A stretch of 47,566 nt of DNA from Thermomicrobiales bacterium (GTDB taxonomy: Bacteria > Chloroflexota > Chloroflexia > Thermomicrobiales > CADCWN01): NCBI GenBank assembly GCA_030446685.1, contig JAUJMV010000003.1, positions 218,148 to 265,713 on the forward strand. The letters run 5' to 3'. The stretch's first letter is position 1. The number at the start of each line of letters is the position of its first letter. Of the stretch, positions 1-8,658 are shown piece after piece. A program made the position numbers and the translations under genes. A model generated the notes under the pieces. That model worked only from the letters and a program-made list of their open reading frames with translations, ran no database searches and was not told where the DNA came from.

Positions 1-90
1 CGCCCTTGCGGCGCGCCCGCCGGTCGCCTATCCTGACTCCAGGGGGCTCAGCGCCGAGCCGCCAGGGGACACCACTCGGGAGGCACACCG

Positions 91-687
91 ATGCGCAGCG
101 CCGGCCGCACCCTGCTCAACTTCGCGTTCCTCTTCGCCCTGACGGTCTGGGGCGGGATGGTCTTCTTCTTCACCTTCATCAACACGCCGGTCGTCTTCGC
201 CGACCTCGACCGCGACACGGCCGCGCGGCTCCTCGGCGACCTCTTCCCGCGCTACTTCGCGGTGCAACTGGTCTGCATCGTGGTCGCGCTGGCGGTGGTC
301 GGAGCGCGGCTGGCCCAGGGCGGGCGGCGCGGCGTGGTTGGGGTCGCGGCGGGGCTGCTGACAGTGGCGCTGGCGATCGCGCTCTACGCCAACTTCAGCC
401 TCTTGCCGCGCATGGAGGCGGCGCAGGCGCGCGTCCCGTCGTTCGTCACCACGCCGCGGGAGGACCCGGCGCGGCAGGCCTACGGCGCGCTGCACGGCCA
501 GGCGATGGTCCTCAACGCGATCGCCGCGCTCCTCGGCGGCGCGACGCTGCTCGCGACCGCGTTCGAGCCGCGCCTGCTCGCGGAGAGGGCAGAAGGCAGA
601 GGGCGGGAGGCGGAGGGACGCGAGCGCGCCGGGGAGGAACTGCCCGCCCCGACGCGCGAGGCCAGGCCCGCCCAGGCCCGCACCTGA
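91..687 (+). CDS. DUF4149-type four-helix membrane protein
   Basis: A 198-residue integral membrane protein. Hydrophobic segments lie at about residues 8-30, 55-76, 84-105 and 142-162, and the last 35 residues are charged and low in complexity (Glu/Arg/Ala rich). The pattern of helices, with an early TVWGGMVFFFTF segment and a conserved Pro-rich loop after it, resembles the DUF4149/TMEM205-like family, whose function is not known. The ATG is preceded by GGGAGG at a good distance. It stands alone upstream of the SDR gene, separated by four tandem heptamers. Family assignment is from overall pattern, not from a search. Confidence 0.7.
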   Translation: MRSAGRTLLNFAFLFALTVWGGMVFFFTFINTPVVFADLDRDTAARLLGDLFPRYFAVQLVCIVVALAVVGARLAQGGRRGVVGVAAGLLTVALAIALYANFSLLPRMEAAQARVPSFVTTPREDPARQAYGALHGQAMVLNAIAALLGGATLLATAFEPRLLAERAEGRGREAEGRERAGEELPAPTREARPAQART

Positions 688-717
688 GCCACCCGACCGG
701 CCCTTACCCCACCCTAC

Positions 718-745
718 TGACGACTGACGACCGACGACTGACGAC
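718..745. repeat. Tandem heptamer repeat TGACGAC x4
   Basis: Four consecutive seven-base units (TGACGAC, TGACGAC, CGACGAC, TGACGAC) fill the gap between the DUF4149-type gene and the SDR gene. They end 18 bases before the GTG start at 764. No inverted partner is visible here, unlike the related arrays near 13.9, 15.7 and 16.6 kb. Confidence 0.75.
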
Positions 746-763
746 TTCGCCCGGAGGTGCTTC

Positions 764-1780
764 GTGCGCGTGCTGGTGCTCGGCGGGACGCGGTTCTTCG
801 GGCGGCTGATCGTCGCGCGGGCGGCGGAGGCGGGGCACGAGGTCGTCGCCCTGACGCGCGGCCAGCCACCGCCGGACCTGCCGCTCGGTGTAGCGCACGT
901 CGCGCGGGACCGCGCCGACCGCGCCGGGTTCGAGGGTTGGCTGCGCGGCGCGCGCTTCGACGCCATCATCGATAACATCGCCTACGACGCGGAGGACGTG
1001 CGCTCGATCGTCCGCGCGGCGGGCGGGCGGATCGCGCAGTACCTCCTGACCAGCACCGGCTCGGTCTACCACCGCCCCTTCCCGCTCCACCCGATCCGCG
1101 AGGAGGAGGCCGACCTCGCCTACACCGGCGACGGGGCCTACGGCGAGGGCAAGCGCCGCGCCGAGGCGGTCCTGCGCGACGAGGCGGGCGGCGCGTTCGC
1201 CTGGACCGTCATCCGCCCGCGCGTCGTCCTCGGCCCGCGCGACTACACCCTGCGCGAGTGGTGGCACACGCAGCGCGTCCTCGACGGCGGGCCGATCCTG
1301 CTGCCCGCCGAGAGCGCCGACGCGGTCGTGACCCACACCTACGCGCCCGACCTGGCCGGGCTCTACGTCGCCGCGCTCGGCAACCGGGCGGCGCACGGCA
1401 GGGCCTACAACGCCGCGCAGCCGGATCTCCTCTCGCCGCGCGCCTTCGCGGTCGAGGTCGGGCGCCTCCTCGGGCGGGAGCCGGAGGTCGTCGCCGCGCC
1501 CGCCGCCGTCATCCGCGCCGCCGGCCTGCCCGACTACGCCCCGCCGCTCGGCGGCGGCCCCAGCCCCTGCGACATCGCCGCCGCCCGCCGCGACCTCGGC
1601 TTCACCCCGACGCCGCTGGACGAGTGGCTGGGCGACACGGTGCGCTGGTCGGCGGCGCACAACGCCGGGAAGCCTTCCGCCGGCTACGAGCACCGCGACC
1701 GGGAGATAGCGCTCGCCGCGCGCTGCCGCGACCGGTTGCGCGCGGTCTGGGCCGCGCTCGCCGACGGCGCGAGCGGCTAG
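764..1780 (+). CDS. SDR-family NAD(P)-dependent epimerase/reductase
   Basis: A 338-residue extended short-chain dehydrogenase. The N-terminal Rossmann fingerprint GGTRFFG is at residues 7-13. The catalytic pair is visible as YGEGK (Tyr126, Lys130), with a serine-rich strand TSTGS just before residue 100. This is the atypical-SDR/epimerase type found in nucleotide-sugar and RNA-binding-like SDRs; the substrate cannot be read from sequence. The GTG start is chosen because GGAGG lies 6 bases upstream and the protein begins directly with the first beta strand. The gene has no obvious operon partner; the next gene is convergent. Confidence 0.8.
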   Translation: MRVLVLGGTRFFGRLIVARAAEAGHEVVALTRGQPPPDLPLGVAHVARDRADRAGFEGWLRGARFDAIIDNIAYDAEDVRSIVRAAGGRIAQYLLTSTGSVYHRPFPLHPIREEEADLAYTGDGAYGEGKRRAEAVLRDEAGGAFAWTVIRPRVVLGPRDYTLREWWHTQRVLDGGPILLPAESADAVVTHTYAPDLAGLYVAALGNRAAHGRAYNAAQPDLLSPRAFAVEVGRLLGREPEVVAAPAAVIRAAGLPDYAPPLGGGPSPCDIAAARRDLGFTPTPLDEWLGDTVRWSAAHNAGKPSAGYEHRDREIALAARCRDRLRAVWAALADGASG

Positions 1781-1803
1781 CGGCCGGGATTGTGGGGGGC
1801 GGG

Positions 1804-2412
1804 CTAGTAGAGGGACCAGTCCGCCATCCGCGTGGAATAGCCGACGATGACCGGCAGTGCCGGCGGCATGGTCTCCGGGCGCAGGAAGTACGCGGTCAGC
1901 CGCGCGTGCCCCTCCAGCACGACCAGCGGCGACCGCTCGTCGGCGCCGACCAGGATCAGCTCCGGGAACGTCGCGCCGGCCTCTATCGCGTCGGCGACCC
2001 GCCAGAAGCCGTCGTTGGGGACGCGGAAGATCTCAATCCCCCGGCGGATGCGACCCGCCGCGTCGGGCGCCAGCCGCGAGCCGCCGGAGAGTTCGATCCA
2101 GTAGTCGTACTTGATGTAGCGGACCGCCGCCAGGTCGTCCCCGCTCGCCAGGGCGCGCTCCCACCGGACGTCGTCCGGGAACCCCTCAAAGAGCGCGGCG
2201 TCCCGCCCGAAGCCCCGGCATTCGCCCAGGACCGCGCGCCGGTAAGCGTTCTCGGCCGCGTTGCCCGTGTCGGGCCGCTCGACGATCGCCCGGTCCCGCC
2301 CGTCCCGCGCGAGGGCGGCGAGGATACACCCGCCGAAACGGGCCGAGGCGATCTCCGTCCGCAGGAAGACCGCCACCATCTCCGCTTCGCCGATCGGCCC
2401 GGATCGGCGCAT
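1804..2412 (-). CDS. Conserved hypothetical protein with EGHxRLTAY motif
   Basis: A 202-residue soluble protein of unknown function. The C-terminal part reads ELILVGADERSPLVVLEGH followed by ARLTAYFL, an arrangement similar to the active-site segment of ParB/sulfiredoxin-like folds. Other recognisable blocks are DDVRWERA and RYIKYDYWIELSGGSR. It starts only four bases after the stop of the glycosidase-like gene upstream, so the two are very likely co-transcribed and perhaps translationally coupled. A later start at Met12 is possible. I infer a ligand- or nucleotide-binding fold only from the motif; no function is claimed. Confidence 0.6.
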   Translation of the reverse strand: MRRSGPIGEAEMVAVFLRTEIASARFGGCILAALARDGRDRAIVERPDTGNAAENAYRRAVLGECRGFGRDAALFEGFPDDVRWERALASGDDLAAVRYIKYDYWIELSGGSRLAPDAAGRIRRGIEIFRVPNDGFWRVADAIEAGATFPELILVGADERSPLVVLEGHARLTAYFLRPETMPPALPVIVGYSTRMADWSLY

Positions 2413-2416
2413 CGCC

Positions 2417-3286
2417 CTACCCGTCCTCCAGCAACTCGGCCACGGCGATGCCCTGCTCCCCGGCGACGGCGTAGAACAGCCAGGTCCGCCCCTCGTCCTC
2501 GAAGACGAAGGGGTCGCGCAACTGGCGCGCGGGCTCGTGGATGGCCCCGCGGACCGAGGGGATCAAGGGGAGGTTCGCGCCCTCGTAATCGGTCTCGGGC
2601 GCCAGGACCGTGACCGGCGCGGTGGCCGTCCACGCGTGCCAGTCGTCGGTGAGCGCGATCGTGGACAGCAGGATGCGCTCGGGGCAGTCGCCGACGACCG
2701 TGTAGAAGACCCGCAGCGTGTCGCCGACGAGCTGGAGGGCGGCGTGGCGCATGTCGGGCGTGAAGAGGGTCGGCCCCTGCTCGTAACCGGAGAGGGGGTC
2801 GCGCGAGCGGTAGAAATGGCCGGGCATCGCCAGGGCGTAATGCCACCCGCGCCACCGGAACGCGCGCCAGTAGGAGACGCCGAGGATCTCCTCCCTGGCG
2901 GTGAAGGTCAGGCCGTCCGCGGAGAGGGCCGCCCGCGTGAACTGGTGCGGCGGCGCGGGCAGGCAGCAGCCGTGATAGTACAGCCGGATCGCGCGGCGCT
3001 CGCGATCGAGGTGGACATCGGGCGAGGCGATGTGCCGATCGAAGAACGAGTCCGCCAGGTCGAGCACGCCGGGCGGGTGGACCGTCCACGGCCCCGCGAT
3101 GCGATCCGCGTAGGCCAGGCGGATGAACCCGCCCTGGTGGTGCGCGAAGTAGAGATAGTAGCGCCCGAGCGGGTCGGCCACCCACTCCGGCACGCGGATC
3201 ACCGACGGGCCGTTGATGTTGCCGCCGATGCGCGGGTCCAGGCCGGGGTGGATGATCGGCCTCTCGGTCAGGCGTCGGGCGTTCAT
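2417..3286 (-). CDS. Five-bladed beta-propeller glycosidase-like protein (GH43/GH32-like)
   Basis: A 289-residue protein without signal peptide. Repeated blade-type motifs are visible: NINGPSVIRVPEW near the N-terminus, GRYYLYFAHHQGGFIRLAYA, IASPDVHLD, RLYYHGC, and ARQLRDPFVFEDEGRTWLFY near the C-terminus. Aspartates in the NGPS, SPDV and RDPFVF blocks are in the places where GH43/GH32-type propellers carry their carboxylates, but the catalytic set cannot be confirmed by eye. The ATG at 3286 has GGAGGG 5 bases upstream. It is followed four bases later by the EGHxRLTAY protein. Intracellular glycoside hydrolase or a non-catalytic propeller are both possible. Confidence 0.65.
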   Translation of the reverse strand: MNARRLTERPIIHPGLDPRIGGNINGPSVIRVPEWVADPLGRYYLYFAHHQGGFIRLAYADRIAGPWTVHPPGVLDLADSFFDRHIASPDVHLDRERRAIRLYYHGCCLPAPPHQFTRAALSADGLTFTAREEILGVSYWRAFRWRGWHYALAMPGHFYRSRDPLSGYEQGPTLFTPDMRHAALQLVGDTLRVFYTVVGDCPERILLSTIALTDDWHAWTATAPVTVLAPETDYEGANLPLIPSVRGAIHEPARQLRDPFVFEDEGRTWLFYAVAGEQGIAVAELLEDG

Positions 3287-3327
3287 GCACAGCCCTCCAG
3301 GGTCGCGATCCCGCATCGCCGCCCCGT

Positions 3328-3353
3328 CCCCGCTCCCAGTCTTGGGAGCGGGG
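3328..3353 (-). terminator. Hairpin downstream of the S9 peptidase gene
   Basis: Perfect 11-bp arms (3328-3338 and 3343-3353, arm CCCCGCTCCCA) with a four-base loop lie 41 bases after the stop of the peptidase gene and just before the start region of the glycosidase gene. There is no run of T, so it is either a non-canonical terminator or a structure in the glycosidase leader. Confidence 0.45.
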
Positions 3354-3393
3354 GCGGGACAATGAGTGTGACGCACACCAGCGGGGGTGCGGG

Positions 3394-5247
3394 CTACAAC
3401 ACCCGGTCGAGGTAATCGGCCAGCAGGCTGAAGGTGCGGATCTTCTGCGCGATGTCGTTGCTGCCGTGGCCCTCGTCGGTCAGCTCGACGTACTCGAAGT
3501 CGGTCCCCTCGCGCCGGTCGAGCTCCATCAGCCGGTCGCGGAAGATGCGCGACTGGTCGACCGGGCAGCGCGGGTCGTTCACCCCGTGGACCATCAGCAG
3601 CTTCGCCGTCATCTGTTCGGCGAAGTTGATCGCGCTGCGGTCGGCCCAGAGGGCGGCGTTCTCCTCCGGGTCGCCCATCTGCTCGCGCAGGAAGTACTTG
3701 AAGTGCTCCATGCTCTGCCCGTACATCCGCTGCAGGTCGGTGATGCCGACCCAGGCGACGCCGGCGTGCCAGTAGTCGGGCTTCTTGGTCACCGCCATGA
3801 AGGTCATGTAGCCGCCGTAGCTGCCGCCGAAGACGACCAGGCGGTCGGGATCGACGTAGGGCAGGCCCTTGAGGTAGTCCGCCCCGGCCGCCACGTCCTC
3901 CAGGTCGGCGCCGCCCCAATCCTTGAGTGCGGCGTCGCGGAAGGCCACGCCGTAGCCGGTGCTGCCGCGGATGTTCGGCTCCAGCACCACCAGCCCGCGG
4001 TCGACCAGGAACTGCGCGAAGGGGTCGAAGCCGCGGAACCACTGCCCGGTCGGCCCGCCGTGGACGTGGACGAGCGCCGGGAGCTTCGCGCCCTCGGGGA
4101 TGTCGCGCGGCCGGTAGAGGATCGCCGGGATGTCGGCGCCGTCGAAGCTCTTGTAGGTGACGTGCTCGGCGTGGACGAAGACCGCCGGGTCGATCGAGCC
4201 GTACTCGGGGGCCAGCAGCGTCTCGTAGGTGTCGCTCGACAGGTCGTAGGCGACGAGGCTGGCGCGGGTGGTGTCGGTGCTGTAGGTGACCAGCAGTTGC
4301 CGGTCCTCGTTGATGAACTGCGCGCCGAACGCCAGCCCGGCGGGGAGGTCGAGGTCGCGCCCCTGGCCCGTCTCGAGGTCGTAGATGACCGGGCGGATCT
4401 GCGACTCCTGGTTGCGCAGGCAGGCGAGGAAGCGGCCGTTCTTCGAGAAACCGCCCGCGCTCTCGTCCACCCCCTCCGGGCTGAGCCACTGGACCGCACC
4501 GCTGGCGTGGTCGAGGACGCCGGCACGGTTGACGCCGGAGGCGTCGCTGGTGACGGCGATCCGGCGACTGTCGGGGTGCCAGTCGCCGACGCTGTCCTGG
4601 GAGCCCGGCCGGACGCTGAAGACCTTGCGAGCGTCGGTGCCGTCGGGGCGGACGAGGTAGCCGTCGCGGTTCTTGAGGTTGGCGGGGTCCTCGTTGGTGT
4701 TGAAGCTGAGCCACTGGCCGTCGTCGCTCCACTCGCCGCCGAACGCGGGGAAGGGGTAGCGGGTCAGGGGGGTGTACTCGGAGCCGTCGGGGCGCACCTT
4801 CCAGAGGTTGATCTGCCCCGGATCGTCGGGCGCGTCCGGGTGGCGCTTGTTGGCCGCCACGGTGATCCAGTCGTTGGCGGGGCTGAACTGGACCGGGTAC
4901 TCCTGCGCGGTCGGGTCGTCGGTGATCTGCGTCACCGCGCCGGTCTCCACGTCGATGCGGTAGAGGTCGTGCTGCTCGTTGCCGTCGCGGTCCTTGCCGA
5001 AGACGATCGTCCGGTCGTCGCGGTCCCAGACGAAGCCGACGCGGACCGCGCGCGGCACCTCGCCGTGGCTGATCTGCCGCACCTCGCGGCTGGCGAGGTC
5101 CATCACGTACAGTTCGATCCGCCCGGTCTTGTCCCAGTAGAACGCGACCTTATCCCCCTGCCAGGAGACGGTCGGCACGAAGAACGACGGGAGCCGGCAC
5201 AGCTCCTCCAGCGGGATGCGCCGCTCGCGCGGCGGTGCGGTCGCCAT
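3394..5247 (-). CDS. S9 family prolyl oligopeptidase / acylaminoacyl-peptidase-type serine peptidase
   Basis: A 617-residue cytosolic peptidase with the family's usual two-part build. Residues about 20-360 are a TolB/WD-like beta propeller with repeated blade ends such as LYVMDLAS, LYRIDVETG and SDDGQWLSF. Residues about 370-617 are an alpha/beta hydrolase. The catalytic triad can be read as Ser476 in GGSYGG, Asp558 in HGVNDPRCPV and His594 in DEGHGS. HGGPTGQW near residue 400 forms the oxyanion region. Such enzymes cleave short peptides, with the propeller restricting substrate size. It is probably transcribed alone: the next gene on the strand is over 100 bases away, behind a strong hairpin. 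Confidence 0.92.
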   Translation of the reverse strand: MATAPPRERRIPLEELCRLPSFFVPTVSWQGDKVAFYWDKTGRIELYVMDLASREVRQISHGEVPRAVRVGFVWDRDDRTIVFGKDRDGNEQHDLYRIDVETGAVTQITDDPTAQEYPVQFSPANDWITVAANKRHPDAPDDPGQINLWKVRPDGSEYTPLTRYPFPAFGGEWSDDGQWLSFNTNEDPANLKNRDGYLVRPDGTDARKVFSVRPGSQDSVGDWHPDSRRIAVTSDASGVNRAGVLDHASGAVQWLSPEGVDESAGGFSKNGRFLACLRNQESQIRPVIYDLETGQGRDLDLPAGLAFGAQFINEDRQLLVTYSTDTTRASLVAYDLSSDTYETLLAPEYGSIDPAVFVHAEHVTYKSFDGADIPAILYRPRDIPEGAKLPALVHVHGGPTGQWFRGFDPFAQFLVDRGLVVLEPNIRGSTGYGVAFRDAALKDWGGADLEDVAAGADYLKGLPYVDPDRLVVFGGSYGGYMTFMAVTKKPDYWHAGVAWVGITDLQRMYGQSMEHFKYFLREQMGDPEENAALWADRSAINFAEQMTAKLLMVHGVNDPRCPVDQSRIFRDRLMELDRREGTDFEYVELTDEGHGSNDIAQKIRTFSLLADYLDRVL

Positions 5248-5394
5248 CGGACACCCTCCTCATCTGCGGTCACGGTACCGTTGCCGCTAGCGCCAAGGTA
5301 GCAGAGGATCGCAGGCGATGGGAACACCGAAGTTGATGATGTAGAGCTGTCACAGGGTGGTATGATTATCGTGGATGCAGAAGGGAGCGGGGGC

Positions 5395-6207
5395 ATGCAG
5401 CAGCGTCTGACCCGATCCGAGATACGAAGACCCGATTTGTCTTTGGTAGAACCACCCCGCCAGCTACCGCCACGCGCGGCGGGGAGGATGAGGAATACCA
5501 AGCGGTCATCGATGAGGCGCTGCAACTCGTCTACTCCCAGTATTACCGAGCCATTGCGATGCTCAATCCGGCGAAATCCACAACGTTCACGTTGGGGGAG
5601 CTTCGTGGTGGCCCATTAGGGGCAGATCTCACCAGGCTTGCGCGCATTCCCGTGGGATCGAGCAGGCTAGCCGCGAGGAAATCCTCGGCGCCACCACCAG
5701 CGTGCTACAGCTCCTCTTCTGGCCGGTCGGCGCCGAGTTCTACACGGTGCCGCGTTCTTTCTGGGAGCAGCCTCTGGGGCAAATGCTTGCCCTGGCGAAG
5801 CTGCGATCGCTCAATCCAGACGACCTCGTATCGATCGGCCAGGCGGCCAACCTGCTCGGGGTATCACGGGCAGTGATTTACCGTTGGGTGGACGAGCGCG
5901 CGCTCGATTGGGTGCGCGATGATGCGAGCGGTCGAAATTTCGTCATTCGGGAGGACGTCGAAGCGTTGCGCGCCGATCTCGCGGCTATCGGGGCCGCGGA
6001 GGCTGAACCGGCGGACGACGAGTATCCGCTCCTTGTTGAACCGGCGGTGCGAGCGTTGGCGATGCTCGCTGCTCCCACAGGGCCCGTGGAGTGGGGCGAT
6101 CCGGAAGCGAGCGCCGAGGAGGATCGGGAGATTATGACCGCGCGCGCGCGCCGCTGCGCCGCGCTGCCGAGGACATGGATGAACGGCAGGATAACGAGCG
6201 GGAGTGA
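5395..6207 (+). pseudogene. Broken helix-turn-helix regulator/antitoxin upstream of a MazF-like toxin
   Basis: Coding similarity runs through three frames. The first part (about 5430-5610) contains AVIDEALQLVYSQYYRAIA; the middle part (about 5640-6140) contains an excisionase/MerR-type HTH, SIGQAANLLGVSRAVIYRWV, followed by FVIREDVEALRADL; the last part (about 6150-6207) ends in AEDMDERQDNERE. Frame changes fall near 5605-5640 and within a CG dinucleotide run at 6139-6150. If the second is ignored, the middle frame instead runs on to 6250 and overlaps the toxin's GTG as GTGA. The N-terminus is unclear; an ATG at 5395 is one choice. The position directly before a MazF-type toxin suggests an antitoxin or regulator of that pair. 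Confidence 0.6.
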
Positions 6208-6246
6208 AATGGCGTGCGGGGCGCATTCAGGCAGGCGGGTTTGCCG

Positions 6247-6657
6247 GTGACAATCCGCCGCGGCGAGGTCTACTACATCGCGGACAGCTACGTTCACTTC
6301 GCCGACGCGGCCGATCGCACTCGCGCCGCCCGCCCGAACCGCTACACACTCGTCCTGCAAGGTGACGAGTACGCCCTGATGCAGCATTGCCCATCCGTAC
6401 TCGTCGCCCCGATGTCCAGCTAGACCAGTCGCAAGCGGCCCTGCGAATTCTTCCTACCGGACCAAGTCGGCGGGCAGCCTGGTGATTCCATCGTCAAAGT
6501 ACACCTCGCGCAACCGGTGCCGCGCGAGGCACTCGAGCAAGGCGAACTCAAGGGGCGGGTTCCACCGGCTACTATGCAGCAAATCTACCGACAGTTGCTT
6601 GTCAATCTCGGTATCGTCTCCGACCGGAGCCACGAATCCACGGAAGGCGGCTCATGA
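6247..6657 (+). pseudogene. MazF/PemK-like toxin interrupted by an in-frame TAG
   Basis: From the GTG at 6247 the product starts RRGEVYYIADSYVHF and continues through YTLVLQGDEYALM and SVLVAPMSS to a TAG at 6421-6423. The same frame then continues without interruption to a TGA at 6655-6657 with typical MazF sequence: SRKRPCEFFLP, SIVKVHLAQPVPREAL and MQQIYRQLLVNLG. MazF toxins are mRNA-cleaving endoribonucleases of type II toxin-antitoxin pairs. A single C-to-T change (CAG to TAG) would explain the stop. The protein made from the first part alone would lack the C-terminal half of the fold, so the toxin is probably inactive. An upstream GTG at 6214 is an alternative start. Confidence 0.7.
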
Positions 6658-6759
6658 GCGCTCGACTGCGCGCACGAGCAGGCGAGGCAGGTCTGCGTCG
6701 GCAGTGTGAAGAGGCAGCGCGCCGCGAGGACCAGCCCACGCGCCAAATGCTCGCGCATC

Positions 6760-7369
6760 TCAGCCTCCCCGCGCGCTTCCCCGCTGTCTCGCTTGCCGGA
6801 GGCGCCATGTTAGGAGGGCGCCGGCAAGTGCCGTCGCACCCGCGAAAAGGCCGATTGCCGAATAGGACTAATCCGGTTCTCCCGCCCTGAGCTGTCGGTG
6901 CTGGTGATGCGACCGCCGTACCCACACCAAGCGCGTTCAAATCTGCGGACGCCTGACTGATCGCGCGTGTGCGAGCACAGAGGCCGGTTGACAGCCCAGC
7001 CGGCAAGAACGATTGCCCCCTGTCCTGATAGGCGTACACCAGGTACACCTGGCCCGGCGCGAAGCGATAGCCGCAGTCGGCACCGCCCATCCGGGTGTTC
7101 ACGACGATCTCGGCGGCGCCTGGTCCCTTCCAGACCGTGTCGACCTGGAAGATCACCTGGCGATATGGCGTGCCGAAGAGATCGTTGGACCGCCCTTCGG
7201 AGACCGCGGTAACACGACCGCGAAAGACCGCTGCCGATCGCGATAGGGCTACATCGGGCGTCTCCGGTGGGCTACAGGAGCAGGCGAAGCACGCCCGCGC
7301 GGGCAGCGCGGCGAGGCAGAGGATGCTCAGGAGGCCGGCGACCAGCACCCGCGACAAATACCCGCGCAT
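6760..7369 (-). CDS. Exported NTR/TIMP-like cysteine-rich protein with C-terminal anchor, frameshifted
   Basis: The ATG at 7369 has GAGGGG 5 bases upstream. It begins a signal sequence (RVLVAGLLSILCLAALPARA) followed by CFACSCSPPETPD, the cysteine cluster at the start of netrin/TIMP-like domains. Later conserved pieces are AAVFRGRV, ADCGYRFAPGQVYLVYAY and LSTGLCARTRAISQASADL. Near 6855 the frame changes: the current frame runs to 6602 with nonsense-like Arg/Pro/Ser sequence and into the toxin gene on the other strand, while the neighbouring frame gives IGLFAGATALAGALLTW, a transmembrane helix, then RRLRQ-like charge and a stop at 6760. The corrected product is therefore an exported, C-terminally anchored domain. 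Function outside the cell is unknown. Confidence 0.6.
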
Positions 7370-7439
7370 CGCGCCCCTCACCGGCAGCCGCCGCTCCGCC
7401 AAACTTCCGATTCCATCGGAGAAGAGGCCGATAACCATC

Positions 7440-7570
7440 GGAAAGTTCTACGCGCCCTGCCCGCCCATCCGCCTGTTGGCCCACCGCCGTGTACAGCTCG
7501 GCGGTGCGCCGCGCGGTGCCGTTCCAGGTGAAGCGCTCCTCAGCCCGCCTGTGGTGGCCGCGCGCGCCGC
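7440..7570 (-). pseudogene. C-terminal remnant of a family-4/1 glycosyltransferase
   Basis: The minus strand encodes LTDAP, then RAEERFTWNGTARRTAELY and TAVG, which matches the usual last helix of GT4-type glycosyltransferases (a [RF]xW..TA....Y pattern). Nothing upstream on this strand continues the protein: the preceding 250 bases hold no glycosyltransferase sequence. It is a short leftover, with no start codon. The rest of the stretch to 7822 shows no gene. Confidence 0.4.
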
Positions 7571-7641
7571 GGGGTGCGTCGGTGAGGAGGCAGGTTACAG
7601 CGGTTTTCGCAATGGTTGGGCCGGTGCTCCGGCAAGGCTCT

Positions 7642-7661
7642 GGGCGTTCAGTTGAACGCCC
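7642..7661. repeat. Short palindrome GGGCGTTCA-GT-TGAACGCCC
   Basis: Nine-base perfect arms with a two-base centre lie in a geneless stretch (7571-7822) between the glycosyltransferase remnant and terC. It could fold as a hairpin on either strand. It resembles the GGGTTTGAAACCC-type repeat ends at 29.2 and 42.9 kb in style (a palindrome around GTTCA/TGAAC). Confidence 0.5.
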
Positions 7662-7822
7662 CTACACCGGACACGCGTGGCCGGTTCAATCGTTTCGCGA
7701 ACCGCTATAGGGCGGCGGCGAGGTCGCGGCTGAAACGCATCGAGCCGGCCGGGGCGTTGCCCTCCGTCGCGCCACGCCATCGCCTGCTCGCCGGCCCGGC
7801 TCGGGAATGACGCCCCAGCCCC

Positions 7823-8593
7823 TCAGTCGGCCGGGAGGTCCGCCTGCCGCCCATCCTTCGCGTAACGCTCGTGCAGATGGACCGGCTTGCTGCCGCGCGA
7901 CCGCAGGTTCAGCGCCTCGACGAAGACCGAGAAGCCCATCGCGAAGTAGATGTAGCCCTTGGGGATGTGCTGGTCGAAGCCCTCCGCCAGCAGCGACATG
8001 CCGATCAGCAGCAGGAAGCTGAGCGCCAGCATCTTCACCGTGGGGTGCCGGTTGACGAAGCCGCTGATCGCCTCCGCCGAGAGGAGCATGATGCCGATCG
8101 CGATCACCACGGCGGCGATCATCACCCCGATCTCGTCGACCATGCCGACCGCGGTGATCACTGAGTCGAGGGAGAAGACGACATCGAGGATCAGGATTTG
8201 CACAATCACCGCGGCGAACGAGGCCGGCACTCTCGCGCTGTCGTGCCCCTCCTCCCCTTCGAGCTTCTCGTGGATCTCGTAGGTGCTCTTGGCGATCAGG
8301 AAGAGGCCACCGGCGATCAGGATCAGGTCGCGGCCGGAGATTTCCTGCCCGACGATAGTGAACAGGGGCCGGACCAGGCCGATGATCCAGGACAGCGAGA
8401 GGAGGAGCAGGATGCGGGTGATCAGGGCCAGCCCCAGGCCGAGCCGCCTGGCCCGCTGCTGCTGATTGGCCGGGAGCTTGCCCGCCAGGATCGAGATGAA
8501 GACGACGTTGTCGACGCCGAGGACGATCTCCAGCGCGGTCAGGGTCAGGAGCGCGATCCAGATGTCGGGGAGGTCAGCCAGTCCATCTACCAT
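7823..8593 (-). CDS. TerC-family integral membrane protein
   Basis: A 256-residue polytopic membrane protein with about seven hydrophobic helices. The two diagnostic acidic motifs of the TerC family are present: LEIVLGVDNVVFISIL in the first helix and FSLDSVITAVGMV in the middle. TerC proteins are linked to tellurite resistance and, in several bacteria, to manganese export during metallation of exported enzymes. The start ATG at 8593 gives the family's normal N-terminus; upstream codons in the same frame are Arg/Ala-rich and not conserved-looking. It sits next to a broken cation antiporter, a plausible former metal-homeostasis pair. Confidence 0.88.
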   Translation of the reverse strand: MVDGLADLPDIWIALLTLTALEIVLGVDNVVFISILAGKLPANQQQRARRLGLGLALITRILLLLSLSWIIGLVRPLFTIVGQEISGRDLILIAGGLFLIAKSTYEIHEKLEGEEGHDSARVPASFAAVIVQILILDVVFSLDSVITAVGMVDEIGVMIAAVVIAIGIMLLSAEAISGFVNRHPTVKMLALSFLLLIGMSLLAEGFDQHIPKGYIYFAMGFSVFVEALNLRSRGSKPVHLHERYAKDGRQADLPAD

Positions 8594-8658
8594 CCTTTCC
8601 GCCACGGGCCGTGGCTGCCGTGCTGTGAGGGTGTGGGCGGCGCTCGCCGCGTCTCCTG

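Noticed and set aside
2417..4732. A 771-codon minus-strand frame extending upstream of the glycosidase gene
   Set aside because: The upstream two-thirds is antisense-phase sequence inside the S9 peptidase gene; only 2417-3286 has a ribosome site and propeller motifs.
6421..6423. TAG in the MazF-like gene as pyrrolysine or programmed read-through
   Set aside because: MazF has no functional residue there that would need recoding, the position aligns with an ordinary polar residue, and the partner gene is also broken, so a nonsense mutation is simpler.
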